Below the pieces are notes generated by a model. The model saw only the letters and a program-made list of their open reading frames with translations, made no database searches and was not told the DNA's origin. Shown piece after piece: positions 1 to 9,129 of a stretch of DNA of 64,000 bases (positions are counted from its first letter, which is position 1; every line of letters begins with the position of its first letter). The stretch is from contig PANA01000001.1 in the NCBI GenBank assembly GCA_002708265.1, positions 301,816-365,815 on the forward strand, in the 5' to 3' direction. Source of the DNA: Legionellales bacterium (lineage in GTDB: Bacteria > Pseudomonadota > Gammaproteobacteria > Berkiellales > Berkiellaceae). Made by a program: the position numbers and the translations under genes.

Positions 1-624
1 ATGCAGGGAGTAGCGCTCGGAAACTTTGTTCAGGGCGTTGAAGTCGTGGGACGAAACTATGCCGGTGGTCCATTAGACTGGGCAAATGGCTTTGCCATGC
101 TTTGTGGAATATCCGTGGTCTTTGGTTATGCTTTGCTGGGCGCAACCTGGCTGATTCTGAAGACGGAAGGGCAGACGCAGGATTGGGCGAGAGCCGTGGC
201 ACGGTATGTTATGTTTTATGTTGCCTTGGCAATGGTTATCGTCAGTATTAGTATGCCTTTTGTGGATAACCGGGTATTAGAAATTTGGTTTTCTGATACT
301 AGCCCGTATGTCATATTTGCGATACCTGCATTAACGACAGTGGCTTTTATTAAGCTTTGGTTGGACTTAAATGATAGTCGAAAAGAAGCAAGACCATTTA
401 TCTTGTCGATTACTTTGTTTACATTGGGGTACTCGGGGCTCGCTATTAGCTTATATCCATGGATTGTGCCATTCCACTTCACGATTTGGGATGCGGCAGC
501 TCATCCAGCATCACAGTCATTATCCTTGGTGGGAACGGCTATATTCTTGCCAATTATTCTTATGTATACCGGCTATTGTTACTACGTGTTTAGAGGTAAA
601 GCGACACATGAAAGTCTTTACTAA
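1..624 (+). CDS. cioB: Cytochrome bd-type (cyanide-insensitive) ubiquinol oxidase subunit II, 5' end missing
   Basis: Membrane subunit of a bd-type quinol oxidase, which reduces oxygen to water at the cytoplasmic membrane. The reading frame is open to the first base, and the 207 visible residues match the C-terminal part of the CydB/CioB family (full length about 330-380), so roughly the first 130 residues lie outside the window. Near the start, residues GNFVQGVEV and RNYAGGPLDW are family-typical, followed by at least five hydrophobic segments. It overlaps the next small gene by 17 bases, the usual arrangement of cioB with its small accessory subunit. Assignment to the CioB rather than the CydB branch rests on the DUF2474-like neighbour and is likely but not certain. 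Confidence 0.88.
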   Translation: MQGVALGNFVQGVEVVGRNYAGGPLDWANGFAMLCGISVVFGYALLGATWLILKTEGQTQDWARAVARYVMFYVALAMVIVSISMPFVDNRVLEIWFSDTSPYVIFAIPALTTVAFIKLWLDLNDSRKEARPFILSITLFTLGYSGLAISLYPWIVPFHFTIWDAAAHPASQSLSLVGTAIFLPIILMYTGYCYYVFRGKATHESLY

Positions 625-733
625 ATTGCCACTATCTGTTCAGCAGTGGGCCTGGTTCATCATTTTATGGTGTGCAGGCTTTGCTACTGTGTCTATTATG
701 GCTTCAATCGTTCGTTGGATGATGGGGCTATAA
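608..733 (+). CDS. DUF2474-type small single-pass membrane protein, bd oxidase accessory
   Basis: A 41-residue protein with one hydrophobic helix (about residues 14-36) rich in Trp, Ala and Ile, starting inside the end of cioB. Small proteins of the DUF2474 kind are encoded directly after cioB in many gammaproteobacteria and play a role comparable to CydX. The chosen ATG at 608 overlaps the cioB end by 17 bases, implying translational coupling. A longer frame upstream of this ATG lies entirely inside cioB and is not coding. Confidence 0.72.
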   Translation: MKVFTKLPLSVQQWAWFIILWCAGFATVSIMASIVRWMMGL

Positions 734-753
734 TCCTCTGCTTGTTCGGTTTA

Positions 754-790
754 AGATAAAAGTCATTCGTTTAAAAGGTGACTTTTATCT
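754..790 (+). promoter_or_regulatory. Perfect 12-bp inverted repeat abutting the photolyase start codon
   Basis: AGATAAAAGTCA at 754-765 is exactly complementary to TGACTTTTATCT at 779-790, with a 13-base loop that contains the only Shine-Dalgarno-like bases (AAAAGG, 773-778) before the ATG at 791. It could end transcription of the oxidase operon or control translation of the photolyase. There is no T-run after the stem, so a simple intrinsic terminator is less likely. Confidence 0.55.
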
Positions 791-2338
791 ATGCCGACTG
801 CACAATCTTCAGAGCAACCGGCTCTGCGCTTAATTCTTGCCGATCAATTAACGCTCTCCCTACCTGCGATCAAAAACGCCAGCCGACAAGACTTATTTGT
901 GATGGCTGAAGTCATGGAAGAGGCCCAGTATGTGCAGCACCATCCTAAAAAGATAGCGCTATTGTTTTCAGCGATGCGGCACTTTGCTCAAACACTATCA
1001 GAAAAAGGTTTCAGTGTTCAGTACTTTAAACTTGATGGTAAAGATGCCCCTCAATCTTTAGAAGAAGCCATAAAGAGATCGCTAGCCAAACGAGGCTTTC
1101 AAAAAGTGGTGACGACTTTCCCGGGTGAGTGGCGTGTTTTGAAAATGATGGAAAAGTGGCAAAAAGAACTGCCATGTCCTGTAGAGATATGTCCAGATGA
1201 TCGATTTTATGTAACGCCGAGTGACTTTAAGGATTGGGAAAATACTCAAAAAGGATTATTAATGGCCAACTTCTATCGCTGGCTTAGAATAGAAAATAAT
1301 ATATTTATTACGAAAGATAAAAAGCCGGTAGGAGGGAAATGGAGCTTTGATGCAGATAATCGCAAACCCTTTAAGGCAGATATTAAAGTCCCCTCACCAC
1401 GCACTTTTCAGTGTGATGACATAACTGAGTCTGTGTTGGACTTGGTTGAAGAAAAATTTAATCACCATTTTGGTCAATTACGCCCTTTTAACTACGCAGT
1501 GACAAGAGAGCAAGCGTTGAAAGTGCTTAACCAATTCATTGACCAGAGGCTACCTTGTTTCGGCGACTATCAGGATGCTATGTGGCAAGACGATCCCTGG
1601 TTATTTCATAGTCATCTTAGTTTTTATATCAATTGTGGACTACTGTTGCCTCAAGAGTGTATAGACAAAGCTATTCAAGCATACCAGGATAAGAAAGCGC
1701 CTATTAATGCCGTAGAAGGCTTTGTTCGACAAATTGTTGGCTGGAGAGAGTTTATTCGCGGAGTCTATTGGCAGAACATGCCTGGATATACAGAACAAAA
1801 TAAGCTGAAAGCAAGCCGGCCACTTCCGGGGTGGTACTGGGGAAAAGCTTGTCAGTTAAACTGTTTAAAATCATGTGTTCAGGATACAAAAGCTCACGCG
1901 TATGCTCACCACATACAACGATTAATGGTGCTAGGCAATTTTGCGTTGCTGACAGGAATTAATCCATCTGAAGTGCAAAAGTGGTTTCTCGAAGTGTATG
2001 CAGATGCGTATGAGTGGGTAGAAAGCCCTAACGTTCAAGGAATGGCCTTGTATGCAGACGGGGGTGTTTTTGCAAGCAAACCTTATGCCGCTGGTGGGGC
2101 TTACATCAACAAAATGTCGAATTACTGTAAAAGTTGTCACTATGATGTAAAAGAAAAAACAGGTCCTAAAGCTTGCCCTTTTAATTACTTATATTGGGAT
2201 TTTCTAGCACGTCACAGAGAAGAGTTTTCAGATAATCAACGACTGGCAATGATTTATCGAACCTGGGATAAGATGGATGCCTCAAAGCAAGAAGCTACTC
2301 GTCAGTCTGCGGCGATATTTTTAAAACAGTTAGACTAA
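791..2338 (+). CDS. FeS-type bacterial cryptochrome/photolyase (prokaryotic 6-4 photolyase family)
   Basis: A 515-residue flavoprotein of the deoxyribodipyrimidine photolyase-related (FeS-BCP, PhrB/CryB) family. Characterised members repair (6-4) photoproducts with light and carry FAD, a lumazine-type antenna and a [4Fe-4S] cluster. The N-terminal Rossmann-like part begins with the family pattern LILADQLTL. Near the C-terminus, the Cys residues in LNCLKSC, CKSC and KACPFN supply the four expected cluster ligands, and the helical FAD domain around GFVRQIVGWREFIRG is intact. Length is normal. It stands alone and converges on the pilin gene with a 4-base overlap of the ends. Repair specificity (6-4 versus a cryptochrome role) cannot be read from the sequence. 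Confidence 0.92.
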   Translation: MPTAQSSEQPALRLILADQLTLSLPAIKNASRQDLFVMAEVMEEAQYVQHHPKKIALLFSAMRHFAQTLSEKGFSVQYFKLDGKDAPQSLEEAIKRSLAKRGFQKVVTTFPGEWRVLKMMEKWQKELPCPVEICPDDRFYVTPSDFKDWENTQKGLLMANFYRWLRIENNIFITKDKKPVGGKWSFDADNRKPFKADIKVPSPRTFQCDDITESVLDLVEEKFNHHFGQLRPFNYAVTREQALKVLNQFIDQRLPCFGDYQDAMWQDDPWLFHSHLSFYINCGLLLPQECIDKAIQAYQDKKAPINAVEGFVRQIVGWREFIRGVYWQNMPGYTEQNKLKASRPLPGWYWGKACQLNCLKSCVQDTKAHAYAHHIQRLMVLGNFALLTGINPSEVQKWFLEVYADAYEWVESPNVQGMALYADGGVFASKPYAAGGAYINKMSNYCKSCHYDVKEKTGPKACPFNYLYWDFLARHREEFSDNQRLAMIYRTWDKMDASKQEATRQSAAIFLKQLD

Positions 2339-2862
2339 GAAGAGCGGGTTTCAATTCTAGGGTGTCCACCATAGGCAAGAATGACTGCATAATGATTTGT
2401 GACAAACCGTCCATTGGTCTTTGAATATCCACTGGGCTCATAAGTTGGGTACTGGTATTGAGGGAACCCCCGGTATGTAGTGTTGAAACTGAGGGGCTGA
2501 CAGGCAAGAACTTCATCAGTGCTTTTGGTCAGAATATATCGTCCACTTGAAGAGCAGCTCGTTTTATTGTCAGTAGGACACACGGTGATGAGCGTTCTTT
2601 TTTGAGCCGCTAAAGTTCGAGCTGTACTTACAGTTTGAAGGATGGTCTGTGAAGTTATATACCCTTTTTGTTTATTGATAGCCTTCATAAAAGTAGGGAC
2701 AGCTAATAATAAAATTATTATGGAGATACTTAATGTGACAACAAGCTCTATTAAAGAAAAGCCGTTACTGATTGGTATCTTCGTCTTGTATTTTGGAGAG
2801 ACGGTATCGTAAAGAGCGGTAGGGAATGCCCAAAAGCTCAGCTGCTTTTTTCTTGTTGCCAT
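2335..2862 (-). CDS. FimT/GspH-like type IV pilin-related protein, start codon uncertain
   Basis: Minor pilin-like protein with a class III prepilin site: a Gly at codon 2763-2761 followed by FSLIELVV and a hydrophobic helix. After it comes a GspH/FimT-type pattern (TARTLAAQKRTLITVCPTD) and a cysteine-containing C-terminus. It follows pilR and pilS, the regulators of type IV pili, and probably shares their transcript. The start is a problem. The mature region begins two bases after the pilR stop, and there is no ATG, GTG or TTG in this frame between the Gly codon and the ATG at 2862. The leader given here would be about 33 residues and is encoded inside pilR. A rare start codon (ATA or ATC just before the Gly) or coupling to pilR is possible. 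Confidence 0.72.
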   Translation of the reverse strand: MATRKKQLSFWAFPTALYDTVSPKYKTKIPISNGFSLIELVVTLSISIIILLLAVPTFMKAINKQKGYITSQTILQTVSTARTLAAQKRTLITVCPTDNKTSCSSSGRYILTKSTDEVLACQPLSFNTTYRGFPQYQYPTYEPSGYSKTNGRFVTNHYAVILAYGGHPRIETRSS

Positions 2863-4060
2863 TGGCTTGAACAATGGCATCGAATATAGCCTGCTTTTCC
2901 AGGGCGTCAATTTTATCATCCAATGAAATGGTGGTGTCATCATGGGGCGTTGGTAATTGCAAATCAGAAACAGTGATAGATGGCCCTTCTGCTAGGGTTG
3001 CAGCACGTTCAAGAATATTTTCTAGCTCACGAATATTGCCAGGAAAAGCATAGTTCAGCAATGCCTGGTGTGCAGCAGAGTTAAGTGATAGAGGAGGCCG
3101 GCGCTCTTGTTGCTTTAGTATATGGCTTACCAAAGAGGGGATATCTTCTTTGTGGTCACTTAACGCCGGTACACGACATTCAATAACATTTATTCTATAG
3201 TACAAATCCTCTCGGAAAGTTTGATTATTGACCATCTCAGAAAGATTTTGTGCCGTGGCGCTAATGAAGCGAACATTGATCGGTATTTCTGTACTAGAAC
3301 CCACCGGACGAATTTTCTTTTCTTGGATTGCTCGAAGGAGCTTCACTTGCATTTCTAGTGGTAAGTCACCCACTTCATCCAAAAACAAAGTGCCGCCTAC
3401 GGCTTGTTCAAATAGTCCCACTTTATCTTCATGTGCGCCAGTAAAACTTCCTTTCTTATGACCAAACAATTCACTTTCAATCAAGGGGGCGGGTATGGCG
3501 CCACAGTTAATAGGAACAAAGGGGCCCTTAGAACGAGAACTTAAGGCGTGGATGGTTTTGGCAACACATTCTTTGCCGGCACCCGAGGGGCCAGAGACAT
3601 GAACCGGGGCTTGTGAGCGAGCAACTTTTGCAATCAGTCCCTTTAACTGTCTCATGGGCTCAGAGGTGCCCAGTAAAAGAGGCATGCTAGGAGGTGCGTT
3701 TTCTGGCAAAGCTAGCGCTGAATTTAATAAAGCACTCAGTTGCTGGTTATCAAGTGGTTTAGACAAAAAATCGAATGCGCCCAGCTTTAATGCCTGAACG
3801 GCACTGTTGACGTTTCCATGAGCAGTAATAATGGCAATGGGGACATTCTGGGCAACAGCCAGCGGTATTAAATCCATGCCAGACCCATCAGGTAATCGGA
3901 TATCACAAAGACATAGGGCTAAGTCTTCAGTTAAAGCATCTTTTGCCTCGCTAAAGGAGGTCGCTGTGATAAAAGGGATACCAGCCTTTTGAGCAGTCAT
4001 ACCTATTAATTGGCAGATATCAGGCTCATCATCGACTATTAGTACTTTTTTATCACTCAT
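2765..4060 (-). CDS. pilR: Sigma-54-dependent response regulator, PilR type
   Basis: NtrC-family activator of 431 residues. The receiver domain (1-120) has the phospho-acceptor Asp53 in CDIRLPDGSG. The AAA+ domain (about 140-365) has Walker A GPSGAGKE and the sigma-54 contact loop GSFTGA. A Fis-type helix-turn-helix lies at the C-terminus (GNKKKAAELLGIPYRSLRYRL). It probably activates sigma-54 promoters of type IV pilus genes on signals from the adjacent PilS. Its start overlaps the end of pilS by 8 bases, so the two are co-translated. PilR rather than another NtrC-like regulator is supported by the six-helix sensor partner, the PP0621-type upstream gene and the pilin downstream. Confidence 0.88.
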   Translation of the reverse strand: MSDKKVLIVDDEPDICQLIGMTAQKAGIPFITATSFSEAKDALTEDLALCLCDIRLPDGSGMDLIPLAVAQNVPIAIITAHGNVNSAVQALKLGAFDFLSKPLDNQQLSALLNSALALPENAPPSMPLLLGTSEPMRQLKGLIAKVARSQAPVHVSGPSGAGKECVAKTIHALSSRSKGPFVPINCGAIPAPLIESELFGHKKGSFTGAHEDKVGLFEQAVGGTLFLDEVGDLPLEMQVKLLRAIQEKKIRPVGSSTEIPINVRFISATAQNLSEMVNNQTFREDLYYRINVIECRVPALSDHKEDIPSLVSHILKQQERRPPLSLNSAAHQALLNYAFPGNIRELENILERAATLAEGPSITVSDLQLPTPHDDTTISLDDKIDALEKQAIFDAIVQANGNKKKAAELLGIPYRSLRYRLSKIQDEDTNQ

Positions 4061-5516
4061 GAACTATCCCCACTTTTGGCCCTAAGCAAATCCGAAACAG
4101 TGCGCCTTCGCTTTGTTCTATATAGTATAGTTCTGCCCCTAACGCATCGCACAATCGTTGTGCCAAAAAGAGTCCTAGGCCTGTACCATGTGGGTTCTTA
4201 GTGAAGAAAGGGTCAAAAATAGAAGGAATGTCTTGTTGCTCTACTCCTGGGCCATTATCTTTAACATCAATACAAGCACCACCCTCATCATCGTGATCGA
4301 GTGTTATGGATACCTCGGTGGCATGTTGAGCAGCATTTTCAATTAATATGGTCAATACTTGCTCAAGCATTGAAAAGTCACTGTTTATTAGGCAATGTGT
4401 GTTCACCTTTCTGATTGTAAAGTCAGATTTTGGTACGACAATACTGGAGAGGCAGTCGTTGATATGAAACCAACGCATATCTGGTTTAGATTGTTTGGAT
4501 AAAGACAAAACTGTTTCAATGATCTGGTTCATTCTTAAAGCTTGTCGCTCGATGATTTCAATGAGCGCCGTTGTATTTTCAGGGCGGCTTTTTAAGTGAT
4601 CGCTGGCTTGGGTAATAGCAGATAACGGATTTCTAATTTCATGTGCAATATTACTGGCCATTTGTCCAAGTGCCGCTAGCCGAAGTTGTTGAGCGTGCTT
4701 TGCTTCTTTTTTGGTATCGAAGACTAGCAAGAGGGTATAAGGTGGCATGGGGAGCTGTTGAAAACGTCTGTGCTGATGAGGAAAATAGTTTTTTCCTCGA
4801 ATAAACACATCATGGTAGAGGGTGGGGAGTGACTCTAAAGTCGATAAAGAGCCTGGCTCAAACTTAAGCAAACGACTGGCGGCATTATTGACATGAACGA
4901 TTGCGTTTTTACCATCATAAACAATAACACCGACATCCATTAGTGTAATGATTTCTTCATTTATTTGCGAAAATGATTGAGCAACGGATTCAGTGAGTTG
5001 AATGCGATTTTTTAACCACAGAATCATCAAGGTAGTAGTAAACAAAAGAACACCGTGCCCACCCACCTGAGAGAACGCCGTGTTTCGATGTTCTAAAAGA
5101 TGTTGCATCCAGATCTCTTGTCCAATAAGCCCTAGAACTGAGACAGAGGCAATAAATAGCGCTAATTGTCGTGGGAGCAATAACGCGGCGCTCGCACAGA
5201 TGATGACATAAACTAAACCAAAGCCAGTAGTGATTCCACCGCTCGAGTGAAGTAATATTCCCCAAGCCAGAATGTCACATAAAAAGCCAAAGAAAATAAG
5301 GGTGATACTCTCTGCTTTTTTTAGTTCTGCTAGGTAGAGTAGGAGCAAAGTAGTTACCCAATAGAGCGTTAGGGTCGTGAGAAAGGCTTGTGGAATAAAA
5401 GCCCCAAAGAAACTAGGGGCTCGGTCAAGGTAGACCAACCCCCAAAGTACACTGGCCAGGCCAAATCGGTAAATATTGTAGACCTGGTAGGGAGAGATGA
5501 TGAAAGAAGCAGCCAA
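4053..5516 (-). CDS. pilS: Sensor histidine kinase, PilS type
   Basis: Membrane sensor of 487 residues. About six hydrophobic segments occupy residues 15-170, followed by a PAS-like region (about 180-280), a HisKA domain with phospho-His in SNIAHEIRNPLSAI, and a HATPase domain with N box (ENAAQHA), G1 (DNGPGV) and G2 (GTGLGL). It is predicted to phosphorylate PilR; in pseudomonads PilS senses pilin in the membrane. The start is TTG at 5516, with an AATAGG ribosome site 8 bases upstream; no ATG or GTG is nearby. Gene order PP0621-pilS-pilR matches other gammaproteobacteria. Confidence 0.88.
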   Translation of the reverse strand: MAASFIISPYQVYNIYRFGLASVLWGLVYLDRAPSFFGAFIPQAFLTTLTLYWVTTLLLLYLAELKKAESITLIFFGFLCDILAWGILLHSSGGITTGFGLVYVIICASAALLLPRQLALFIASVSVLGLIGQEIWMQHLLEHRNTAFSQVGGHGVLLFTTTLMILWLKNRIQLTESVAQSFSQINEEIITLMDVGVIVYDGKNAIVHVNNAASRLLKFEPGSLSTLESLPTLYHDVFIRGKNYFPHQHRRFQQLPMPPYTLLLVFDTKKEAKHAQQLRLAALGQMASNIAHEIRNPLSAITQASDHLKSRPENTTALIEIIERQALRMNQIIETVLSLSKQSKPDMRWFHINDCLSSIVVPKSDFTIRKVNTHCLINSDFSMLEQVLTILIENAAQHATEVSITLDHDDEGGACIDVKDNGPGVEQQDIPSIFDPFFTKNPHGTGLGLFLAQRLCDALGAELYYIEQSEGALFRICLGPKVGIVHE

Positions 5517-5552
5517 AGCTAGAACCTATTACTTAGAATCCCAGCTTTAATT

Positions 5553-5858
5553 TTAGTTGTTTTTTTCAGAAAAGGCCTTACTGTGCGCCGCACCACAAAA
5601 GCTGAGACCTTTATGAACATACGCTTGCGTTGTGGGGATAAAAACACCGCAGTGACCACAACGTACCATTCTCTCCTGGTTTTTTTGGCCTGACTGAAAG
5701 TTTGCATTGGAAGGCTTAGAAAAAGCATCTTGCATTCTGCGTTGTTGCTGAGTCATAAATTTTCTTAAGCGATAGCGCAAATACCATGCTAAGCACCACC
5801 CAATGATTCTAAAAGCAATAATGGCGATGAGGATACCAATTAAAATTTTTACCAACAT
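5553..5858 (-). CDS. PP0621-family membrane-anchored zinc-ribbon protein
   Basis: A 101-residue protein with an N-terminal hydrophobic helix (residues 3-30, containing a Trp-Cys pair) and a C-terminal cysteine motif: CGHCGVFIP, then CGAAHSKAF, fitting a small zinc-binding knuckle. This matches the PP0621 family, commonly found just upstream of pilS. Biochemical function is unknown. It lies 36 bases before pilS and is probably in the same transcript. Confidence 0.78.
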   Translation of the reverse strand: MLVKILIGILIAIIAFRIIGWCLAWYLRYRLRKFMTQQQRRMQDAFSKPSNANFQSGQKNQERMVRCGHCGVFIPTTQAYVHKGLSFCGAAHSKAFSEKNN

Positions 5859-5862
5859 AGTT

Positions 5863-6762
5863 TTATGACTCTTTATTTTGGTTTGTATTTTTAGCCGCTT
5901 CTTTTATTTCACTTTCCATGACGTGTTTGACAAGGCGATCGAAACGACGCTCACTCAATAATCGCTTAAGCCAAGCCATATAAATAGTAGGTTTAGTGAT
6001 TCGGTAACGAATTTTTGGTCTCTTTGATTCCAAAGCGTGAATAACTGCATTCGTGACCGCCTCAGGGCCGAGTGTATAAGGATCGTCAGACCCTTCTGAT
6101 AAGCGGCGTGTGACGAGATGGTAAGTTTTTTGGTGATAGCTGTTGTTCTGATCGATGTTTTCACGAAACTTTTGATAGGCATTTTCACGAAACTTACTGA
6201 CGATCGGGCCTGGTTGAATAATACTGACCTTGATAGGGGTATTGGATAGCTCAACCCGCATGGTGTCAGTCAATCCCTCTAAAGCAAACTTTGAGCTGTT
6301 GTAAGCCCCGCGGTAGGCAAGCCCAACAAAGCCCAATATGGAGCTGTTTTGGATAATACGCCCGTAGCCTTGCTCTCGCATAACGGGAATGACCGCACAG
6401 GTCAGTTCATGAAGTCCAAAGACATTGGTTTCAAATTGAGCCCTTAGTGCGTCACGAGAGACGTCTTCAACCGCGCCAGGTTGCCCAAAGCCAGCGTTAT
6501 TAAAGAGACCATAAAGGCGGTTTTGAGTTTGTCTTAAAACCTGCTCAACCCCCAAATGGATGCTGGCAGAGTCTTGCATATCCATCCGAATGGCATTGAA
6601 CCCTTCTGCCGCTAATCGCTGAACATCATCCGTTTTGCGGGCAGCCGCAAATACCTGATAGCCTCGCTGCTTTAGAGTGCACGCAGCGTGGTAGCCGATC
6701 CCGGTTGAGGCGCCAGTCACTAAGACCGCCCTTTTTTCTATTGGCAACAAGGTGTTATCCAT
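5863..6762 (-). CDS. Short-chain dehydrogenase/reductase
   Basis: Classical SDR enzyme of 299 residues. The Rossmann motif is VTGASTGIGYH near the N-terminus, NNAG follows the fourth strand, and the catalytic YNSSK sits near the middle after a Ser in NSSILGF. It is likely an NAD(P)-dependent oxidoreductase acting on a lipid or steroid-like alcohol or ketone; the substrate cannot be told. The start is placed at ATG 6762, preceded by AGGTGG nine bases away; an upstream in-frame ATG would add an unlikely hydrophobic stretch. Four bases separate its end from the PP0621-type gene, so it may head the pil transcript. Confidence 0.82.
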   Translation of the reverse strand: MDNTLLPIEKRAVLVTGASTGIGYHAACTLKQRGYQVFAAARKTDDVQRLAAEGFNAIRMDMQDSASIHLGVEQVLRQTQNRLYGLFNNAGFGQPGAVEDVSRDALRAQFETNVFGLHELTCAVIPVMREQGYGRIIQNSSILGFVGLAYRGAYNSSKFALEGLTDTMRVELSNTPIKVSIIQPGPIVSKFRENAYQKFRENIDQNNSYHQKTYHLVTRRLSEGSDDPYTLGPEAVTNAVIHALESKRPKIRYRITKPTIYMAWLKRLLSERRFDRLVKHVMESEIKEAAKNTNQNKES

Positions 6763-6881
6763 CCTAAAAGCCCACCTAAAATTGAGTAAAAGCCAGTATA
6801 TCACGCCCAAGAACAAGATGAATCGTCAATAGTTAGAATGATTTCTATGTTTTTTTCAGACAGGGTACAGCTTTGTTTTCA

Positions 6882-6890
6882 TGTTATAAT
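6882..6890 (+). promoter_or_regulatory. Extended -10 promoter for aspS operon
   Basis: TGTTATAAT is a perfect extended -10 element (TGn plus TATAAT at 6885-6890), 40 bases before the aspS start and in the only intergenic gap ahead of the long rightward gene run. No good -35 hexamer is seen at the usual distance, which is normal for extended -10 promoters. Confidence 0.6.
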
Positions 6891-6929
6891 CCGGCCATTT
6901 ACGCTCAATATTAAAGGATTTGCTTCGGC

Positions 6930-8711
6930 ATGCGAACACATCATTGCTCAGCACTAAACAAAGACTTGGTTGGACAAACTGTGACCCTCAGTGGGTGGGT
7001 GCATAGGCGTCGAGACCATGGTGGGGTTATATTTGTCGATCTTAGAGATCGTTCAGGTCGGGTTCAGGTGGTATTCCATCCGGATGACAAGGCCGCTTTT
7101 GAGGCAGCGCAAGCCCTTAGGAATGAATTTGTTATTCAAGTCGAGGCCACAATTGCGTTGCGCCCAGAGGGGACAGAGAATCCTGAATTGGCGTCTGGTG
7201 AAGTGGAAGCGAATGTTAAAAGTCTCACCATTTTGAACGCCTCAAAGCCTATTCCCTTTCTTTTGGATGATCCGAATACCAATATCAGTGAAGAGGTTCG
7301 CTTAAAATATCGATACCTCGATTTGCGTCGTGAGCAGATGTTGTCTAACCTGGCTTTTCGTAACCAGGTAACACATTGGATTCGCTCATTCTTGGATGGT
7401 GCGGACTTTTGGGATGTAGAAACACCCATTTTGACCAAGGCTACGCCAGAAGGGGCGCGTGACTTTTTAGTGCCCAGTCGTACCCACCAAGGAACTTTCT
7501 TTGCGTTACCCCAATCCCCCCAGCTGTATAAACAGCTACTCATGATGTCAGGGGTAGAGCGGTATTACCAGATTGCTCGTTGTTTCAGAGATGAAGATTT
7601 GCGAGCCGATCGCCAGCCTGAATTTACCCAGCTGGACTTGGAGATGAGCTTTGTGGATGAAGCTGATCTGATGGCTTTAGTTGAAAAGATGGTTGCTGGT
7701 CTATTCAAAGATTTGCTGGGTGTTTCCTTCGATGCGTTCCCACGCATGACGTATGAAGAAGCCATGAGACGCTTTGGTTCTGATCGGCCCGATTTGCGTA
7801 TACCTATGGAGCTAGTCGATATTGCGGATTTAATGGCTTCAGTAGAGTTTGCGGTCTTCAACAAACCAGCGAATGATCCTAAAAGTCGAGTGGCGGTTCT
7901 TAAATTAACTGGTGGAGCAGATCTGTCTCGTAAAGATATCGATGGGTTGACACAATTTGTCTCTAACTATGGTGCAAAAGGACTCGCGTGGATAAAAGTA
8001 AATGATTTAGAAAAAGGAATTGACGGTCTACAGTCACCTATTCTTAAGTTCATCCCGGATGATGTTGTTAAACAAGTGCTTGAGCGGGTGGATGCTAAGA
8101 CTGGCGATATTCTGTTCTTTGGTGCGGATAAATCAAAGGTTGTGAACGAAGCTTTAGGGGCATTGAGATGTCACTTAGCCAAGTTAAGAAATCTATACAC
8201 CACTGACTGGGCTCCCCTATGGGTCGTTGACTTCCCAATGTTTGAATACAACGAAGATGAAAAACGTTTTGAAGCGTTGCATCATCCGTTCACCGCGCCT
8301 AAAGTTGACGATCAGAACCAAGCAGACCTGACTAATCCAGAGCAACTGCTGTCTAAAGCATATGATGTGGTTCTTAATGGAATTGAGCTCGGTGGTGGTT
8401 CGATACGTATTCACAATACAAAACTTCAGTCACAAGTGCTTGAAACGCTTAAAATTGATAGTGAGCAAGCACAAGAGAAGTTTGGCTTTTTATTGGAAGC
8501 TTTGCAGTACGGATGCCCCCCCCATGGTGGTCTGGCATTAGGCCTTGACCGTGTGGTGATGTTAATGTGCCAAGCGTCGTCTATCCGAGATGTTATCGCT
8601 TTTCCAAAAACTCAATCAGCAAGCTGTTTACTAACTGGCGCGCCTGCTGGTGTGAGTTTTGATCAGTTAAGAGATTTAGGAATTAAGCATCGTGTCAAAG
8701 AAAAGGCCTGA
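6930..8711 (+). CDS. aspS: Aspartyl-tRNA synthetase
   Basis: Class IIb synthetase of 593 residues, the usual bacterial length. An N-terminal OB-fold anticodon domain ([15 protein letters not shown]) is followed by motif 2 ([23 protein letters not shown]), the bacterial GAD insertion and motif 3 ([12 protein letters not shown]). It charges tRNA-Asp in the cytoplasm. His30 in RRRDHGG is at the position where non-discriminating enzymes such as that of Pseudomonas aeruginosa have His and E. coli has Leu, so it may also charge tRNA-Asn for GatCAB-dependent amidation. That reading is inference. It is the first gene of a run continuing into nudB, nadA and yebC. Confidence 0.97.
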   Translation: MRTHHCSALNKDLVGQTVTLSGWVHRRRDHGGVIFVDLRDRSGRVQVVFHPDDKAAFEAAQALRNEFVIQVEATIALRPEGTENPELASGEVEANVKSLTILNASKPIPFLLDDPNTNISEEVRLKYRYLDLRREQMLSNLAFRNQVTHWIRSFLDGADFWDVETPILTKATPEGARDFLVPSRTHQGTFFALPQSPQLYKQLLMMSGVERYYQIARCFRDEDLRADRQPEFTQLDLEMSFVDEADLMALVEKMVAGLFKDLLGVSFDAFPRMTYEEAMRRFGSDRPDLRIPMELVDIADLMASVEFAVFNKPANDPKSRVAVLKLTGGADLSRKDIDGLTQFVSNYGAKGLAWIKVNDLEKGIDGLQSPILKFIPDDVVKQVLERVDAKTGDILFFGADKSKVVNEALGALRCHLAKLRNLYTTDWAPLWVVDFPMFEYNEDEKRFEALHHPFTAPKVDDQNQADLTNPEQLLSKAYDVVLNGIELGGGSIRIHNTKLQSQVLETLKIDSEQAQEKFGFLLEALQYGCPPHGGLALGLDRVVMLMCQASSIRDVIAFPKTQSASCLLTGAPAGVSFDQLRDLGIKHRVKEKA

Positions 8712-9129
8712 GTCTGCGCTGATCATCATTTACGCTAAAAGCACCTCTCGCGTTCTATTAATGGAACGCAAAGATTGGCCAGGCTTTTGGCAGTCGGTGA
8801 CTGGTTCTCTGGAGCCAGGAGAAACGCCTGAACAAGCCGCCAAAAGAGAGTTGAATGAAGAGACCGGTCTTCAAGCGACGGATGGTCTTCTTGTCGATCG
8901 AAAGCAGATAAATCAGTATCAGATATTTGATGCCTTCTTGCATAAATATCCCCCAGGGCAGAAAACAAATAAGGAATATGTTTTCACTTTTGAGTTGGAT
9001 ACTGAAAAAGATATAAAAATGACAGAGCACACTGATATGTGTTGGCTCCCAAAGGCAGATGCGATTGAAAAAGCGTTTACTCAGACGGATAAAAAAGCCA
9101 TTGAAGACTGGGTGCAGGAGGGGACATGA
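8692..9129 (+). CDS. nudB: Dihydroneopterin triphosphate diphosphatase (Nudix)
   Basis: A 145-residue Nudix hydrolase. The Nudix box runs from Gly38 to Leu60 (core REL..EET). NudB removes pyrophosphate from dihydroneopterin triphosphate in folate synthesis. The assignment is supported by position directly after aspS, as in E. coli and relatives, and by length. The start is GTG at 8692, overlapping the end of aspS by 20 bases, so translation is coupled. Confidence 0.87.
   Translation: MSKKRPESALIIIYAKSTSRVLLMERKDWPGFWQSVTGSLEPGETPEQAAKRELNEETGLQATDGLLVDRKQINQYQIFDAFLHKYPPGQKTNKEYVFTFELDTEKDIKMTEHTDMCWLPKADAIEKAFTQTDKKAIEDWVQEGT

Noticed and set aside
371..733. A 120-codon frame overlapping cioB
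   Set aside because: Its first part lies out of frame within cioB and encodes no plausible protein; only the last 41 codons (from 608) look real.
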